DNA from: Vibrio barjaei
GTDB taxonomy: Bacteria > Pseudomonadota > Gammaproteobacteria > Enterobacterales > Vibrionaceae
Assembly: GCF_001639065.2 (NCBI RefSeq)
Contig: NZ_LQXO02000053.1
Span: 310,001-374,000 of the forward strand
DNA length: 64,000 bases
Reading direction: 5' to 3'
Below, one piece after another: positions 1 through 7,941 of the stretch. The notes beneath the pieces are model-generated. The model had not been told where the DNA came from, ran no database searches, and was given only the letters and a program-made list of their open reading frames with translations. Positions within the stretch are counted from its first letter, which is position 1. Each line of letters begins with the position of its first letter. A program made the translations under genes and the position numbers.

Positions 1-121
1 ATTGAGTGTTTTGAAACACCGCGACAGAAACGACAAACATCAATAAGACAGGTACAGAGAAGCTCAATAACAGCTTCTTGGTTACTGAAATATTATCGAA
101 CCATCGATTGAGTCTGGACAT
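1..121 (-). CDS. Methyl-accepting chemotaxis protein, N-terminus only
   Basis: The minus-strand frame opens with ATG at 121 and stays open to the window edge, so only about 40 residues are visible. They read as a short cytoplasmic start (MSRLNRWFDNISVTKKLLL) followed by a hydrophobic segment (FSVPVLLMFVVSVAVF), the usual beginning of a membrane chemoreceptor whose first transmembrane helix follows a 'SVTKKL' stretch. The sensory and signalling domains lie outside the window, so ligand and family class cannot be judged. The gene is divergent from pstS. A sensor kinase with a similar start is an alternative. Confidence 0.6.
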   Translation of the reverse strand, partial: MSRLNRWFDNISVTKKLLLSFSVPVLLMFVVSVAVFQNTQ

Positions 122-575
122 AATTGACCTATCACTATTGAGGCAATTATTTGTAGTCTAGGATAGGAAATTTAGAATGTTAGAAAATCGACACCGAATT
201 AACGACTAATAGTATGAATTAATAATAAAAAACTGAGCATCACAACTGAATTTCATCACTCTTTCGAGGAAAATTTTACTCGCCTTTCACAGTTCAAATC
301 TCGATAGCAAAAATGCTATTAACTTTAAATTTTAAATAGTTGTAATTGAAAGCGATTCCATCTCATCAACCCATCCCGCAGAGCTATACATCCCCAACCT
401 TAAATCATAGGCTTTTATGATTTAAATCAAACACTAATCGTCAGTTCTGTCTAGCAGTCACATAGTTTTCGAAAATGATTAGGCGTAATCTAGATTGGTT
501 AATTTGACATGATTTACACCGAATACATTCCGTGATTCGTCCCCTATGTTTTCGATTCAAGACAAAGGAGTAGTT
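122..575. other. Divergent intergenic region, receptor/pstS
   Basis: No gene is supported in this AT-rich 454-bp spacer. It must hold the promoters of the leftward chemoreceptor and the rightward pst operon. A 14-bp FNR/CRP-like palindrome lies at 417-430. Around 444-465 there are loose CTGTC/GTCAC repeats that resemble a Pho box, but the spacing does not fit the 11-bp period, so I do not call one. Confidence 0.5.
417..430 (+). promoter_or_regulatory. FNR-like palindrome upstream of pstS
   Basis: ATGATTTAAATCAA matches the FNR consensus TTGAT-N4-ATCAA at 9 of 10 defined positions and is almost identical to the perfect site in front of nosR at 37685. It sits about 146 bp upstream of the pstS start. 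A phosphate operon is not an expected FNR target, so the match may be fortuitous or serve the divergent receptor. Confidence 0.35.
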
Positions 576-1409
576 ATGCGTTTTAAAACTGGTCTCATCA
601 GACTGTTGGCCTGTAGTCTGTGCTTTATTCCAGTCGTTAGTCAGGCCGCAGATACCGATACATTTGCTGGCCAATCAGGCACCATTAATATTGCGGGCGG
701 CACCGCACATATTCCCGTAATGAAACTCGCATCGCGCGCGATTATGAAATCCAACCCTGATATTCGTATCACCATCGCTGGAGGTGGTTCTGGTGTTGGG
801 GCACAGCAGGTTGCCAAAGGTTTAGTTGATATCGGCAACACCGGTCGCGCATTAAAACCTAGTGAAGCTGAGCAGGGTTTGGTCACATTTCCTTTTGCGA
901 TAGATGGTGTGGCTATCATCGTTAATCCAGAGAACCCCGTTAAAGATCTAACCCAACAGCAAGTTATCGACATTTATTCTGGAAAAATCACCAACTGGAA
1001 AGCGCTGGGTGGTGAAGACCGTTCTATTAACCTTTTTACCCGTGATGAAGCCAGTGGCACACGCGCGGTATTCTTTAAAAAGATGCTCAACAGTACCGCT
1101 ATCGTAACGAACGCCAACGTTATCCCATCAAATGGTGCCATGAAAACCGCCATTGCCCGTGACCCTGGCGCCATTGGCTATAGCAGTGTTGGTTACATCG
1201 ATGACACAGTGAAAGCCCCAGCGCTCAATGGTGTCCACCCAACCAACGAAGCTTGTGCATCAGGCGAATACAAAATCGTACGCAAATTGTATATGAACAC
1301 GAAAGGTGAACCTCAAGGTTTAGTCAGCGAGTTTGTTGACTTTATTTATAGTCCTCAAGGCGCAGAGTATATCAGCGCATCTGGTTATATCCCATTAAGC
1401 AAGCGTTAA
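576..1409 (+). CDS. pstS: Phosphate ABC transporter substrate-binding protein PstS
   Basis: PstS captures periplasmic phosphate and delivers it to the PstCA channel. The 277-residue protein starts with a Sec signal peptide (about residues 1-24, ending in a VSQA-type cleavage site). It carries the family's GGGSGVGAQQVAKGLVDIG stretch and the RDEASGTRAVF loop that holds phosphate. I chose the ATG at 576, which has AAGGAG 7 bases upstream; an in-frame ATG at 546 would add ten residues before the signal peptide and lacks a good ribosome binding site. It is the first gene of pstSCAB, with pstC only 2 bp downstream. Expression is expected to respond to PhoB in this family, but I could not find a convincing Pho box. 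Confidence 0.93.
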   Translation: MRFKTGLIRLLACSLCFIPVVSQAADTDTFAGQSGTINIAGGTAHIPVMKLASRAIMKSNPDIRITIAGGGSGVGAQQVAKGLVDIGNTGRALKPSEAEQGLVTFPFAIDGVAIIVNPENPVKDLTQQQVIDIYSGKITNWKALGGEDRSINLFTRDEASGTRAVFFKKMLNSTAIVTNANVIPSNGAMKTAIARDPGAIGYSSVGYIDDTVKAPALNGVHPTNEACASGEYKIVRKLYMNTKGEPQGLVSEFVDFIYSPQGAEYISASGYIPLSKR

Positions 1410-1411
1410 CC

Positions 1412-2269
1412 ATGCACCATTTGGTTGCACCAGAGCGGGTACTACTTTCCCTAGTGATGGTAGTGCTCGTTTTGATGTCATTATTGTTTGGTTTTCTGAT
1501 TTGGTTTGCATTGCCTGTTGTTACTGACCCAAGCGTCGCCGTCTTTTCTCTTCAATGGCAACCTGATCAAGGACACTATGGCATTTTACCCATGGTATTC
1601 GGCTCTGGTGTTCTTGCTATTACCGCCAGTTTAGTTGCCTTCCCTTTTGCTCTTGGCATTGCCAGTTTCTGCCAATATAGCCGTTACCAACCTATCGCTA
1701 TTTGGATTCGTCGCCTAGTCAGACTAATGGCTGGCATTCCGACGGTGGTCTACGGTTTAGCCGCGGTTTTCTTGTTGGTGCCACTATTAAGAGAGACCTT
1801 TCGTATTGGTTCCGGCTTTTCCCTGCTTGCTGTTATGTTGATGATGGTATTGCTGATCTTACCCGTCATGGTCATGATGTTGGACTCTCGGTTTCAATCC
1901 TTGACGCAGCAGTTGCGATTAACCTCTTGTTCACTTGGCATGACGGACAGTCAAATGATTGCCCACGTCATCGTACCAAACTCAATGCACGCCATAGCAA
2001 GCGCCGCCTTGTTAGGGTTTAGCCGAGCGATTGGAGACACTCTATTACCACTGATGTTGGCAGGCAATGCGCCACAAATCACAGGCAGTATTTTAGATTC
2101 TGTTCGCACCCTCACTGCTCATATTGGCTTGGTTCTCGCTACCGAAAATAGCAGCGCTATGTACAATTCGTTATTTGCGGCTGGGCTACTTCTACTCACC
2201 ATTAGCGTTTGCATTACTTTACTGATTCGAAAACTGACACACTCAACTGATGGAGGAATAAACGGATGA
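1412..2269 (+). CDS. pstC: Phosphate ABC transporter permease PstC
   Basis: One of the two inner-membrane permease subunits of the Pst phosphate importer. The 285-residue protein has about six hydrophobic helices and the cytoplasmic ATPase-coupling loop of the family around residues 185-215 (LGMTDSQMIAHVIVPNS ... GFSRAIGDTLL). It follows pstS by 2 bp, and its stop overlaps the start of pstA by 4 bp, so translation of the two permeases is probably coupled. Confidence 0.9.
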   Translation: MHHLVAPERVLLSLVMVVLVLMSLLFGFLIWFALPVVTDPSVAVFSLQWQPDQGHYGILPMVFGSGVLAITASLVAFPFALGIASFCQYSRYQPIAIWIRRLVRLMAGIPTVVYGLAAVFLLVPLLRETFRIGSGFSLLAVMLMMVLLILPVMVMMLDSRFQSLTQQLRLTSCSLGMTDSQMIAHVIVPNSMHAIASAALLGFSRAIGDTLLPLMLAGNAPQITGSILDSVRTLTAHIGLVLATENSSAMYNSLFAAGLLLLTISVCITLLIRKLTHSTDGGING

Positions 2270-3126
2270 AAGCTCGGTTCTTCCATCTCTGGAGTGTGCT
2301 GTGCACGTTGCTGCTGCTCGCGACTTTGAGTGTTTTTATCGGCTTTATTATTTATCGCGGTGCACCAACGATAAGTACTGAGCTATTTTTTGGTGATGCG
2401 TTGCCCATTAACGCCATGCTAGGTCGGGAACCTATCTGGGATGGTATCTGGCCGGCGTGCGTTGGAACACTGTCGGTCATCTTATTGGCGCTAACACTTG
2501 CCCTCTTGCCTGGAATCGCTACCGGAATTTGGCTCGCGACGAGTAAACCGTCGTTCTTAAAGCGCTGCCTTGCGATTGGCATCGATATTCTTGCAGGCAT
2601 TCCGTCTATTTTGATGGGGCTATTTGGTTTTACGCTGATTCTCTCTTTAAGGCATTGGTTTTTACCCTCTGCCAATGCTTGTTTGCTGTTATCCGCACTA
2701 TGCCTCGCCATGCTAATCATCCCTTATTTGGCCGTTGCTACACGAACGGCTTTACAAGCTCTTCCGTCATCACTCAACGTCACAGCCCTTTCTTTGGGGA
2801 TGTCGCAATGGCAGGCGTTACGAACCGTTTTGTTACCACAAGCGAAAAGCGGCATTATCGGAGGCATTATGCTCGCCATAGGCAGAGCCGCCGAAGACAC
2901 AGCAGTCATTATGTTAACTGGGGCGGTTGCCAACGCTGGATTGCCCGGTGGTATTTTTGAACGCTACGAAGCGCTACCTTTCACCATTTTTTACTACAGT
3001 GCGCAATATCAAAGTGAGACTGAACTGCATATGGCGTTCGGTGCAGCGTTTACCTTACTTTGTCTGACTGCCAGCTTATTTTCGTTAGCTGGACTCACTC
3101 AGCGTAAATCGATAAGGAGAGCCTAA
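2266..3126 (+). CDS. pstA: Phosphate ABC transporter permease PstA
   Basis: Second permease subunit of the Pst importer, 286 residues with about six membrane helices. The ABC-coupling motif is visible as ALSLGMSQWQALRTVLLPQA followed by the AIGRAAEDTAVIM segment characteristic of PstA. It overlaps pstC by 4 bp, and pstB begins one base after its stop. PstA and PstC form the heterodimeric channel driven by PstB. Confidence 0.92.
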   Translation: MKARFFHLWSVLCTLLLLATLSVFIGFIIYRGAPTISTELFFGDALPINAMLGREPIWDGIWPACVGTLSVILLALTLALLPGIATGIWLATSKPSFLKRCLAIGIDILAGIPSILMGLFGFTLILSLRHWFLPSANACLLLSALCLAMLIIPYLAVATRTALQALPSSLNVTALSLGMSQWQALRTVLLPQAKSGIIGGIMLAIGRAAEDTAVIMLTGAVANAGLPGGIFERYEALPFTIFYYSAQYQSETELHMAFGAAFTLLCLTASLFSLAGLTQRKSIRRA

Positions 3127-3127
3127 C

Positions 3128-3844
3128 ATGAGCTTTCAACCCTCTTCACAGCTTGCTGGTTCAGTTTCAAACTTGACCATCGCCTTTGGCTCCAATCAAG
3201 TTGTCAGAAACGCCAATATGGATTTTTATCGACACCAGATCCATGTGCTTACTGGAGCTTCTGGCTCTGGAAAAACTACATTTTTACGCGCTCTAAATCG
3301 CCTCAATGACTGTTTTGCAGAGTGTAAAACTACAGGTGATATCAAGCTTACGCTCAATGATACTCAACACTATGTTCAGCAAATGCCTGAACACCAACTT
3401 CCCCAACTTAGGCAAAAAGTCGGGATGGTATTTCAACATCCTCAACTGTTGCCGGGTTCAATTCTCGATAACCTGTTGCTTCCATTGAGAATAGTCAACT
3501 CAGTCACCGGACAAAAGGCACATCAAATCGCCCAAACCGCACTCAAACAAGCAGCTCTTTGGGAGGAAGTCAGTGATCGCTTGAGTGATCATGCTGCTTC
3601 GCTATCGGGAGGACAGCAGCAACGGCTTTGTTTGGCGAGAACGTTGGCTTTGGAGCCAGAAATTTTATTACTTGATGAGCCTACCGCGTCATTAGATAAA
3701 CACACGGCGCAGCAAATAGAGGCGTTGATTGTAGAATTAGTCAAACGCTACACCATTATCATGGTGTCTCACTCAGCCAAACAAACGGAAAAGTTGGCTA
3801 ACCGAGTTAGCCATTTTGAGTCAGGAAAAGTATTTACACGTTAA
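3128..3844 (+). CDS. pstB: Phosphate ABC transporter ATPase PstB
   Basis: ATPase that powers the Pst importer. The 238-residue sequence shows Walker A (GASGSGKTT), the Q-loop (GMVFQHPQLLPGS), the ABC signature (LSGGQQQR), Walker B (ILLLDEPTA) and the switch His (VSHSAKQTEK). It is somewhat shorter and more divergent than the housekeeping PstB of enterobacteria, and no phoU follows. That fits the secondary pst operons of Vibrio, which often lack phoU. It is the last gene of the operon; a terminator serving the opposite strand lies just beyond. Confidence 0.88.
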   Translation: MSFQPSSQLAGSVSNLTIAFGSNQVVRNANMDFYRHQIHVLTGASGSGKTTFLRALNRLNDCFAECKTTGDIKLTLNDTQHYVQQMPEHQLPQLRQKVGMVFQHPQLLPGSILDNLLLPLRIVNSVTGQKAHQIAQTALKQAALWEEVSDRLSDHAASLSGGQQQRLCLARTLALEPEILLLDEPTASLDKHTAQQIEALIVELVKRYTIIMVSHSAKQTEKLANRVSHFESGKVFTR

Positions 3845-3904
3845 CCACATCTTCACGAAGTAAACTAATGTGTTGAGTAGAAATAAGGTATCGAATAAAA
3901 GTAA

Positions 3905-3939
3905 GGAAAAAAAACAGGCCGTAAAACAAACACGGCCTG
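3905..3939 (-). terminator. Rho-independent terminator of the ygeW-yqeA block
   Basis: Perfect 8-bp stem CAGGCCGT (3915-3922) / ACGGCCTG (3932-3939) with a 9-nt loop. On the minus strand it is followed at once by eight T residues (the A tract 3907-3914), a textbook terminator placed 20 bp after the carbamate kinase stop. It may also stop pst transcription from the other side, but the T tract is on the minus-strand side only. Confidence 0.9.
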
Positions 3940-3959
3940 AGTGGGTTAAGTTAAATCGT

Positions 3960-4901
3960 TTAAGCCGGAACCGCCTCAAAGTCTAGCGATACACAAGTTC
4001 CGCAATTTTCAGCCAGTACATCTAAGCTCTCATCAAGTGCACCGATATAGGCTCTGCCACCAAACTCTGCGAAGTCGACAACCGCATCCACTTTTGGTCC
4101 CATGCTACCTGCTGGGAATTGGTATTGTTTCAACTCACTTGGACCCACACTGCGCAGTGCTTGTTGGTTCTCTTTACCCCAGTTTAGGAACACTGCTGGT
4201 GCGTCAGTTAGGATAAGTAGCTTCTCTGCACCTAGCTGTTTCGCTAACAAGGTTGCGGCTAAGTCTTTATCAATCACGCCTTCAACACCTTTAAAGCCAG
4301 ATTCGCATTTACATACCGGGATACCACCACCGCCACAAGCGATGACAACTTGTCCAGCTTCTAGCAGGGTATCTATAGAGTGTTTGTCGATGATGTTTTT
4401 CGGAAGTGGTGAAGGCACTACTCGACGCCAGTATTCACCATCACGTTTCATCGTCCATGCGTTCTTCTCGGCTAACGCGCGACCTTCTGCTTCATCGTAA
4501 ACTGGACCCACAAACTTAGTTGGATCGGAAATACTTGGGTCATCACAGTCAACTTCGATACGAGTTAGTAGCGTAGTCACGTCTCTTTCAGGCAATTTGT
4601 TTTGTAGCTCTTGAGCTAGCATGTAGCCGATCATGCCTTCACTTTCTGCGCCCAATACATCCAGTGGATAAGGTGATACTTTGTCGTATGCTAGGTTTTG
4701 CAATGCTAACAGACCGACTTGAGGGCCATTACCGTGAACAATCACCACGCGGTATTCTTTGGCAATTTCAGCGATCGCTTTGGCGGCAATTTTGATGTTG
4801 TCGAGTTGGTTAGCGAAGCTTGGCTCATCGCCACGTCTTAATAGTGCGTTACCACCGAGGGCAACCACTACAGTGCTTTTGTTTGTTTTGCTTGCGTTCA
4901 T
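3960..4901 (-). CDS. yqeA: Carbamate kinase, YqeA type
   Basis: Transfers phosphate between carbamoyl phosphate and ADP; in this context it would make ATP from carbamoyl phosphate. The 313-residue protein begins with the family's nucleotide loop (VVVALGGNALLRRGD). It carries HGNGPQVG near residue 60, the IACGGGGIPV motif near residue 210, and the GSMGPKVDA segment close to the C-terminus. I start it at 4901, where AAGGAG lies 6 bases upstream; an ATG at 4928 would add nine residues with no ribosome binding site. It is the last gene of the ygeW-ygeX-ygeY-hyuA block, as in E. coli, and is followed by a strong terminator. Its position after a carbamoyltransferase-like protein argues for energy gain from purine-derived carbamoyl phosphate rather than arginine deimination. 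Confidence 0.88.
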   Translation of the reverse strand: MNASKTNKSTVVVALGGNALLRRGDEPSFANQLDNIKIAAKAIAEIAKEYRVVIVHGNGPQVGLLALQNLAYDKVSPYPLDVLGAESEGMIGYMLAQELQNKLPERDVTTLLTRIEVDCDDPSISDPTKFVGPVYDEAEGRALAEKNAWTMKRDGEYWRRVVPSPLPKNIIDKHSIDTLLEAGQVVIACGGGGIPVCKCESGFKGVEGVIDKDLAATLLAKQLGAEKLLILTDAPAVFLNWGKENQQALRSVGPSELKQYQFPAGSMGPKVDAVVDFAEFGGRAYIGALDESLDVLAENCGTCVSLDFEAVPA

Positions 4902-4995
4902 AGGGACTCCTTGAAAGACGCCGATCATTCGCTGTGCTCGGCCTCCACATTCTGTATATGTAATAAATCGTGTGTTATTTGAGTTGTTTCTGTCG

Positions 4996-6432
4996 TTATT
5001 CTGCTGAGAAAGGCTGACGGTGAATAAACTGTCCGTCCCCCGCTTCTCCGGTAAATTCGCCGTCGTACGCTACTAACCTACCTCGACTGAACGTCATGAG
5101 TGGCCAACCTTGACAGGCAATGGGCTCATAAGGCGTGTAGTCTGCATTGTCATGTAAGTTATCGTGTCTAATGGTTTGTTTTTTGTTCGGGTCAAACAAC
5201 ACCAAATCGGCATCCGCGCCACAGCCTAGATGGCCCTTCTGTGGATAGAGACCAAATAATTTGGCAGGCTCATAGCTGGTTAGAGACACGAACTGATTGG
5301 GGGTAATTCGTCCGGCTATGACACCTTCTGAGAACATCAGAGGCATACGAGTTTCGACGCCAGGAATGCCGTTTGGTGTTTTGGTAAAATCTTTTGCGCC
5401 TAGCTGTTTTTGTTCTGCATACGTGAACGAGCAGTGATCAGTCGCGACAGTATCAATCGATCCATCCGCTAAACCTTTCCAGAGTTTTTCGCTTTCTACT
5501 TTGTCTCTTAATGGTGGACTAAGCACGTATTTCAGCGCGTCTTCACGTTCGTAACGGTCACTGTTCAACACCAAATATTGTGGACAAGTTTCGACCCACA
5601 CCGGCTGGTTGTTCTCTCTTGCTAGGCGGGTGTAATCCAGTCCTAGACCGTTAGAAAGATGGACGATGTAGAGCGGCGCAGAATCTGCAAGTTTGGCAAG
5701 GTTGATCACTCTTGCTATCGCTTCCGCTTCGCATTCTAGCGGACGACTTAGCGCATGATATTTCGCTTCTACTTTGCCCTGCTCTATAAACTGTTTGCGT
5801 TTCAGTGACAGTGCTGCATCGTTCTCTGGGTGAACCGTTGTCAGTGCGCCAACTTTTTTCAATTGCGTTAGCGCTTTAAGGACCGAACAATCATCCAGCT
5901 TGTAAGAGTACGTGAGGTACAGTTTGAAGCTCGGAATGCCGCGCTCATGTACCATGGCATGCATCTGTTCCAAAATCTGGTCATCAATGTGCTGAATAAC
6001 GCCATGGAAACTGTAGTCAATCACCGCTTTATCAGCCGCATAACCATGGTAAACGTCCAGTTGATGGAACAAATCACACCCTTTGGGACCAAAGCCCATA
6101 TGATCGATGATCATCGTCGTGCCGCCACAAGCAGCCGCTCTGGTACCGGTAAAAAAGTCATCACAGCTTCGAGTGATTCCTGCATCAATGTTGAAATGGG
6201 TATGTACGTCAATACCACCCGGCATGACGTACAACCCTGTTGCATCAACCACGCGAGTATCTTCGCTCACGGGTTTTAGGTTTTCAGCGACTTGCTCAAT
6301 CTTTCCATCAATGACCAAAACATCGGCTTTACGAATTTCAGCATGGTCAACCACAGTGCCATTTTGAATCAGCAATGGTGACGATGAGTTATCGAGAAGG
6401 GATTCGATATTGTTGAATTGTTCAAAAGTCAT
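4996..6432 (-). CDS. hyuA: Dihydropyrimidinase / D-phenylhydantoinase family amidohydrolase
   Basis: Zinc-dependent cyclic amidohydrolase that opens hydantoin- or dihydropyrimidine-like rings. The 478-residue protein shows the metal motif GGIDVHTHF near residue 77, a carboxylated-Lys candidate in GIPSFKLYLTYSYK, later His ligands in TTVHPEND and PLYIVHLSNG, and the catalytic Asp in TVATDHC. E. coli HyuA (HydA) is 461 residues. In E. coli the homologue acts in the middle of the anaerobic urate route, before YgeW, YgeY and YgeX. It is separated from ygeY by 187 bp that hold long inverted repeats and from the carbamate kinase by 94 bp. The start at 6432 has only a weak ribosome binding site, so a downstream start is possible. 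Confidence 0.87.
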   Translation of the reverse strand: MTFEQFNNIESLLDNSSSPLLIQNGTVVDHAEIRKADVLVIDGKIEQVAENLKPVSEDTRVVDATGLYVMPGGIDVHTHFNIDAGITRSCDDFFTGTRAAACGGTTMIIDHMGFGPKGCDLFHQLDVYHGYAADKAVIDYSFHGVIQHIDDQILEQMHAMVHERGIPSFKLYLTYSYKLDDCSVLKALTQLKKVGALTTVHPENDAALSLKRKQFIEQGKVEAKYHALSRPLECEAEAIARVINLAKLADSAPLYIVHLSNGLGLDYTRLARENNQPVWVETCPQYLVLNSDRYEREDALKYVLSPPLRDKVESEKLWKGLADGSIDTVATDHCSFTYAEQKQLGAKDFTKTPNGIPGVETRMPLMFSEGVIAGRITPNQFVSLTSYEPAKLFGLYPQKGHLGCGADADLVLFDPNKKQTIRHDNLHDNADYTPYEPIACQGWPLMTFSRGRLVAYDGEFTGEAGDGQFIHRQPFSAE

Positions 6433-6498
6433 AAGATCACCGGAAAGTTACATGTCGCATCAAGATAAAGGAGTCGCGATAAGCTGTGACGGAAAATC

Positions 6499-6609
6499 CC
6501 ATCCTAGAGCGGACTCCGCCAACTTCAGGCAGACACAAGTTGGCACTCTAGGATGGAGAACGACGTGAGTCGTCACGCGCTAACAGATACAACTCAACGT
6601 GTTAGCGCG
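6499..6609. repeat. Nested inverted repeats between ygeY and hyuA
   Basis: The 187-bp gap holds a compact palindromic unit. An 11-bp perfect pair, CCATCCTAGAG (6499-6509) and CTCTAGGATGG (6546-6556), encloses a second perfect 8-bp pair, GCCAACTT (6518-6525) and AAGTTGGC (6537-6544). Next to it stands a third perfect 10-bp pair, CGCGCTAACA (6576-6585) and TGTTAGCGCG (6600-6609). Read in the direction of transcription, the nested hairpin is followed by GATTTTC. It could be an attenuator or an RNA stabilising element inside the operon, or a small dispersed palindromic repeat inserted between genes. Confidence 0.8.
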
Positions 6610-6619
6610 AGGTACTACC

Positions 6620-7840
6620 TTATTGGTTACGTTTTTTCTCTAGATACATTTGAGGAATAACCGCGTACATTGCTGCACAAGTCACCAAATGCTCTTTCCA
6701 AGTTTTCTCGTTTGGCGCATGAGCTTCTGGCTCTTTACCTGGGCCAAAGCCGATAACTGGAATGCCGTAACGACCCATGATAGATACGCCGTTAGTAGAG
6801 AACGTCCATTTGTCGACAAGTGGTTTTTTGTCGAATAGTAGCTCGTAAGATGCTTCTAGAGTCTTAGTTGCAATGTGGTCTTCGTCGATCTTCCATGCTG
6901 GGAAGTAGCACTCTGTTGGGTAAACCAAACCGGTGTAAGCAGGACGGTCATAGTTGTACATAGACACTTTCGCGCCATACTTCTGAACTGCAGGTAGGTT
7001 TTGAATCTCTTCGATTGCGCCTTCCCAAGTTTCACCCCAAGTGATACGTCTATCGATAGATACTGCACAGCTATCTGCTACCGCACAGCGGCTTGGAGAA
7101 GTAAAGAACACTTCAGACACAGTTAGCGTACCTTTACCCAAGAATGGGTCGTCGCCAAGGTTGCCAGCCAATTTCTCGATATCGTTAAGAATGTGACCCA
7201 TTTTGAAGATAGCGTTATCACCACGCTCAGGTGCAGAGCCGTGGCAGCTAATACCAGATACGTCTACACGAATTTCCATACGGCCACGTTGACCGCGGTA
7301 AATTTGGCAATCTGTAGGCTCAGTGGACACAACGAATTCAGGACGAATATCGCTTTCTTCAATGATGTACTGCCAGCATAGGCCGTCACAATCTTCTTCT
7401 TGAACCGTACCAGTCACAAGCAATGTGTACTCGTCTTCTAGGCCCAAGTCTTTGATGATCTTACCTGCATAAACCATCGACGCCATACCGCCTTCTTGGT
7501 CTGATGCACCACGACCACCGATGACTTCATCATCTTCCATACCTTCGTATGGGTCGAAGTTCCAGTTGTCTAGATTACCCACACCTACGGTATCGATGTG
7601 CGCGTCCATTGCGATCAGTGTAGGACCGTTACCAATCCAACCTAATACGTTACCCATTGGGTCGATGTCAACGCGGTCAAAACCTACTTTTTCCATTTCT
7701 TCTTTGATGCGAAGAACGACTTTTTCTTCGTCGCAACTTTCGCTTGGAATCGCAATCATATCGCGAAGGAAACGAGACATATCAGCTTTGTATTCTTGCG
7801 CTTTTTCCAATACGGTTGCAAAAGGGATACTTACAGTCAT
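6620..7840 (-). CDS. ygeY: M20-family peptidase/hydrolase YgeY
   Basis: Zinc amidohydrolase of the ArgE/DapE/CPG2 family. The 406-residue protein has the metal-binding motif AMDAHIDTVGVG near residue 75, the bridging Asp in GASDQEGG and the catalytic acid pair in VQEEDCDG, and it matches E. coli YgeY (403 residues) in length. The start at 7840 has GGAG 8 bases upstream; the ATG at 7867 has none. In E. coli and gut bacteria YgeY is assigned to removal of a ureido group from a ureido-diaminopropionate intermediate during anaerobic urate breakdown, upstream of YgeX. The order ygeW-ygeX-ygeY-hyuA-yqeA is the same here. Confidence 0.9.
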   Translation of the reverse strand: MTVSIPFATVLEKAQEYKADMSRFLRDMIAIPSESCDEEKVVLRIKEEMEKVGFDRVDIDPMGNVLGWIGNGPTLIAMDAHIDTVGVGNLDNWNFDPYEGMEDDEVIGGRGASDQEGGMASMVYAGKIIKDLGLEDEYTLLVTGTVQEEDCDGLCWQYIIEESDIRPEFVVSTEPTDCQIYRGQRGRMEIRVDVSGISCHGSAPERGDNAIFKMGHILNDIEKLAGNLGDDPFLGKGTLTVSEVFFTSPSRCAVADSCAVSIDRRITWGETWEGAIEEIQNLPAVQKYGAKVSMYNYDRPAYTGLVYPTECYFPAWKIDEDHIATKTLEASYELLFDKKPLVDKWTFSTNGVSIMGRYGIPVIGFGPGKEPEAHAPNEKTWKEHLVTCAAMYAVIPQMYLEKKRNQ

Positions 7841-7941
7841 TGTTACTACTCCAAATTCTGTTCCCAATGGAGCCTTGCCCCACTGGGAGTGTTAATGCTT
7901 GAAATTACTAATCTTTCTTTGTCACTTTTTTCTACGTTGTT

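Noticed and set aside
441..470. Pho box upstream of pstS
   Set aside because: CTGTC and GTCAC elements occur, but not with the 11-bp spacing of tandem Pho repeats.
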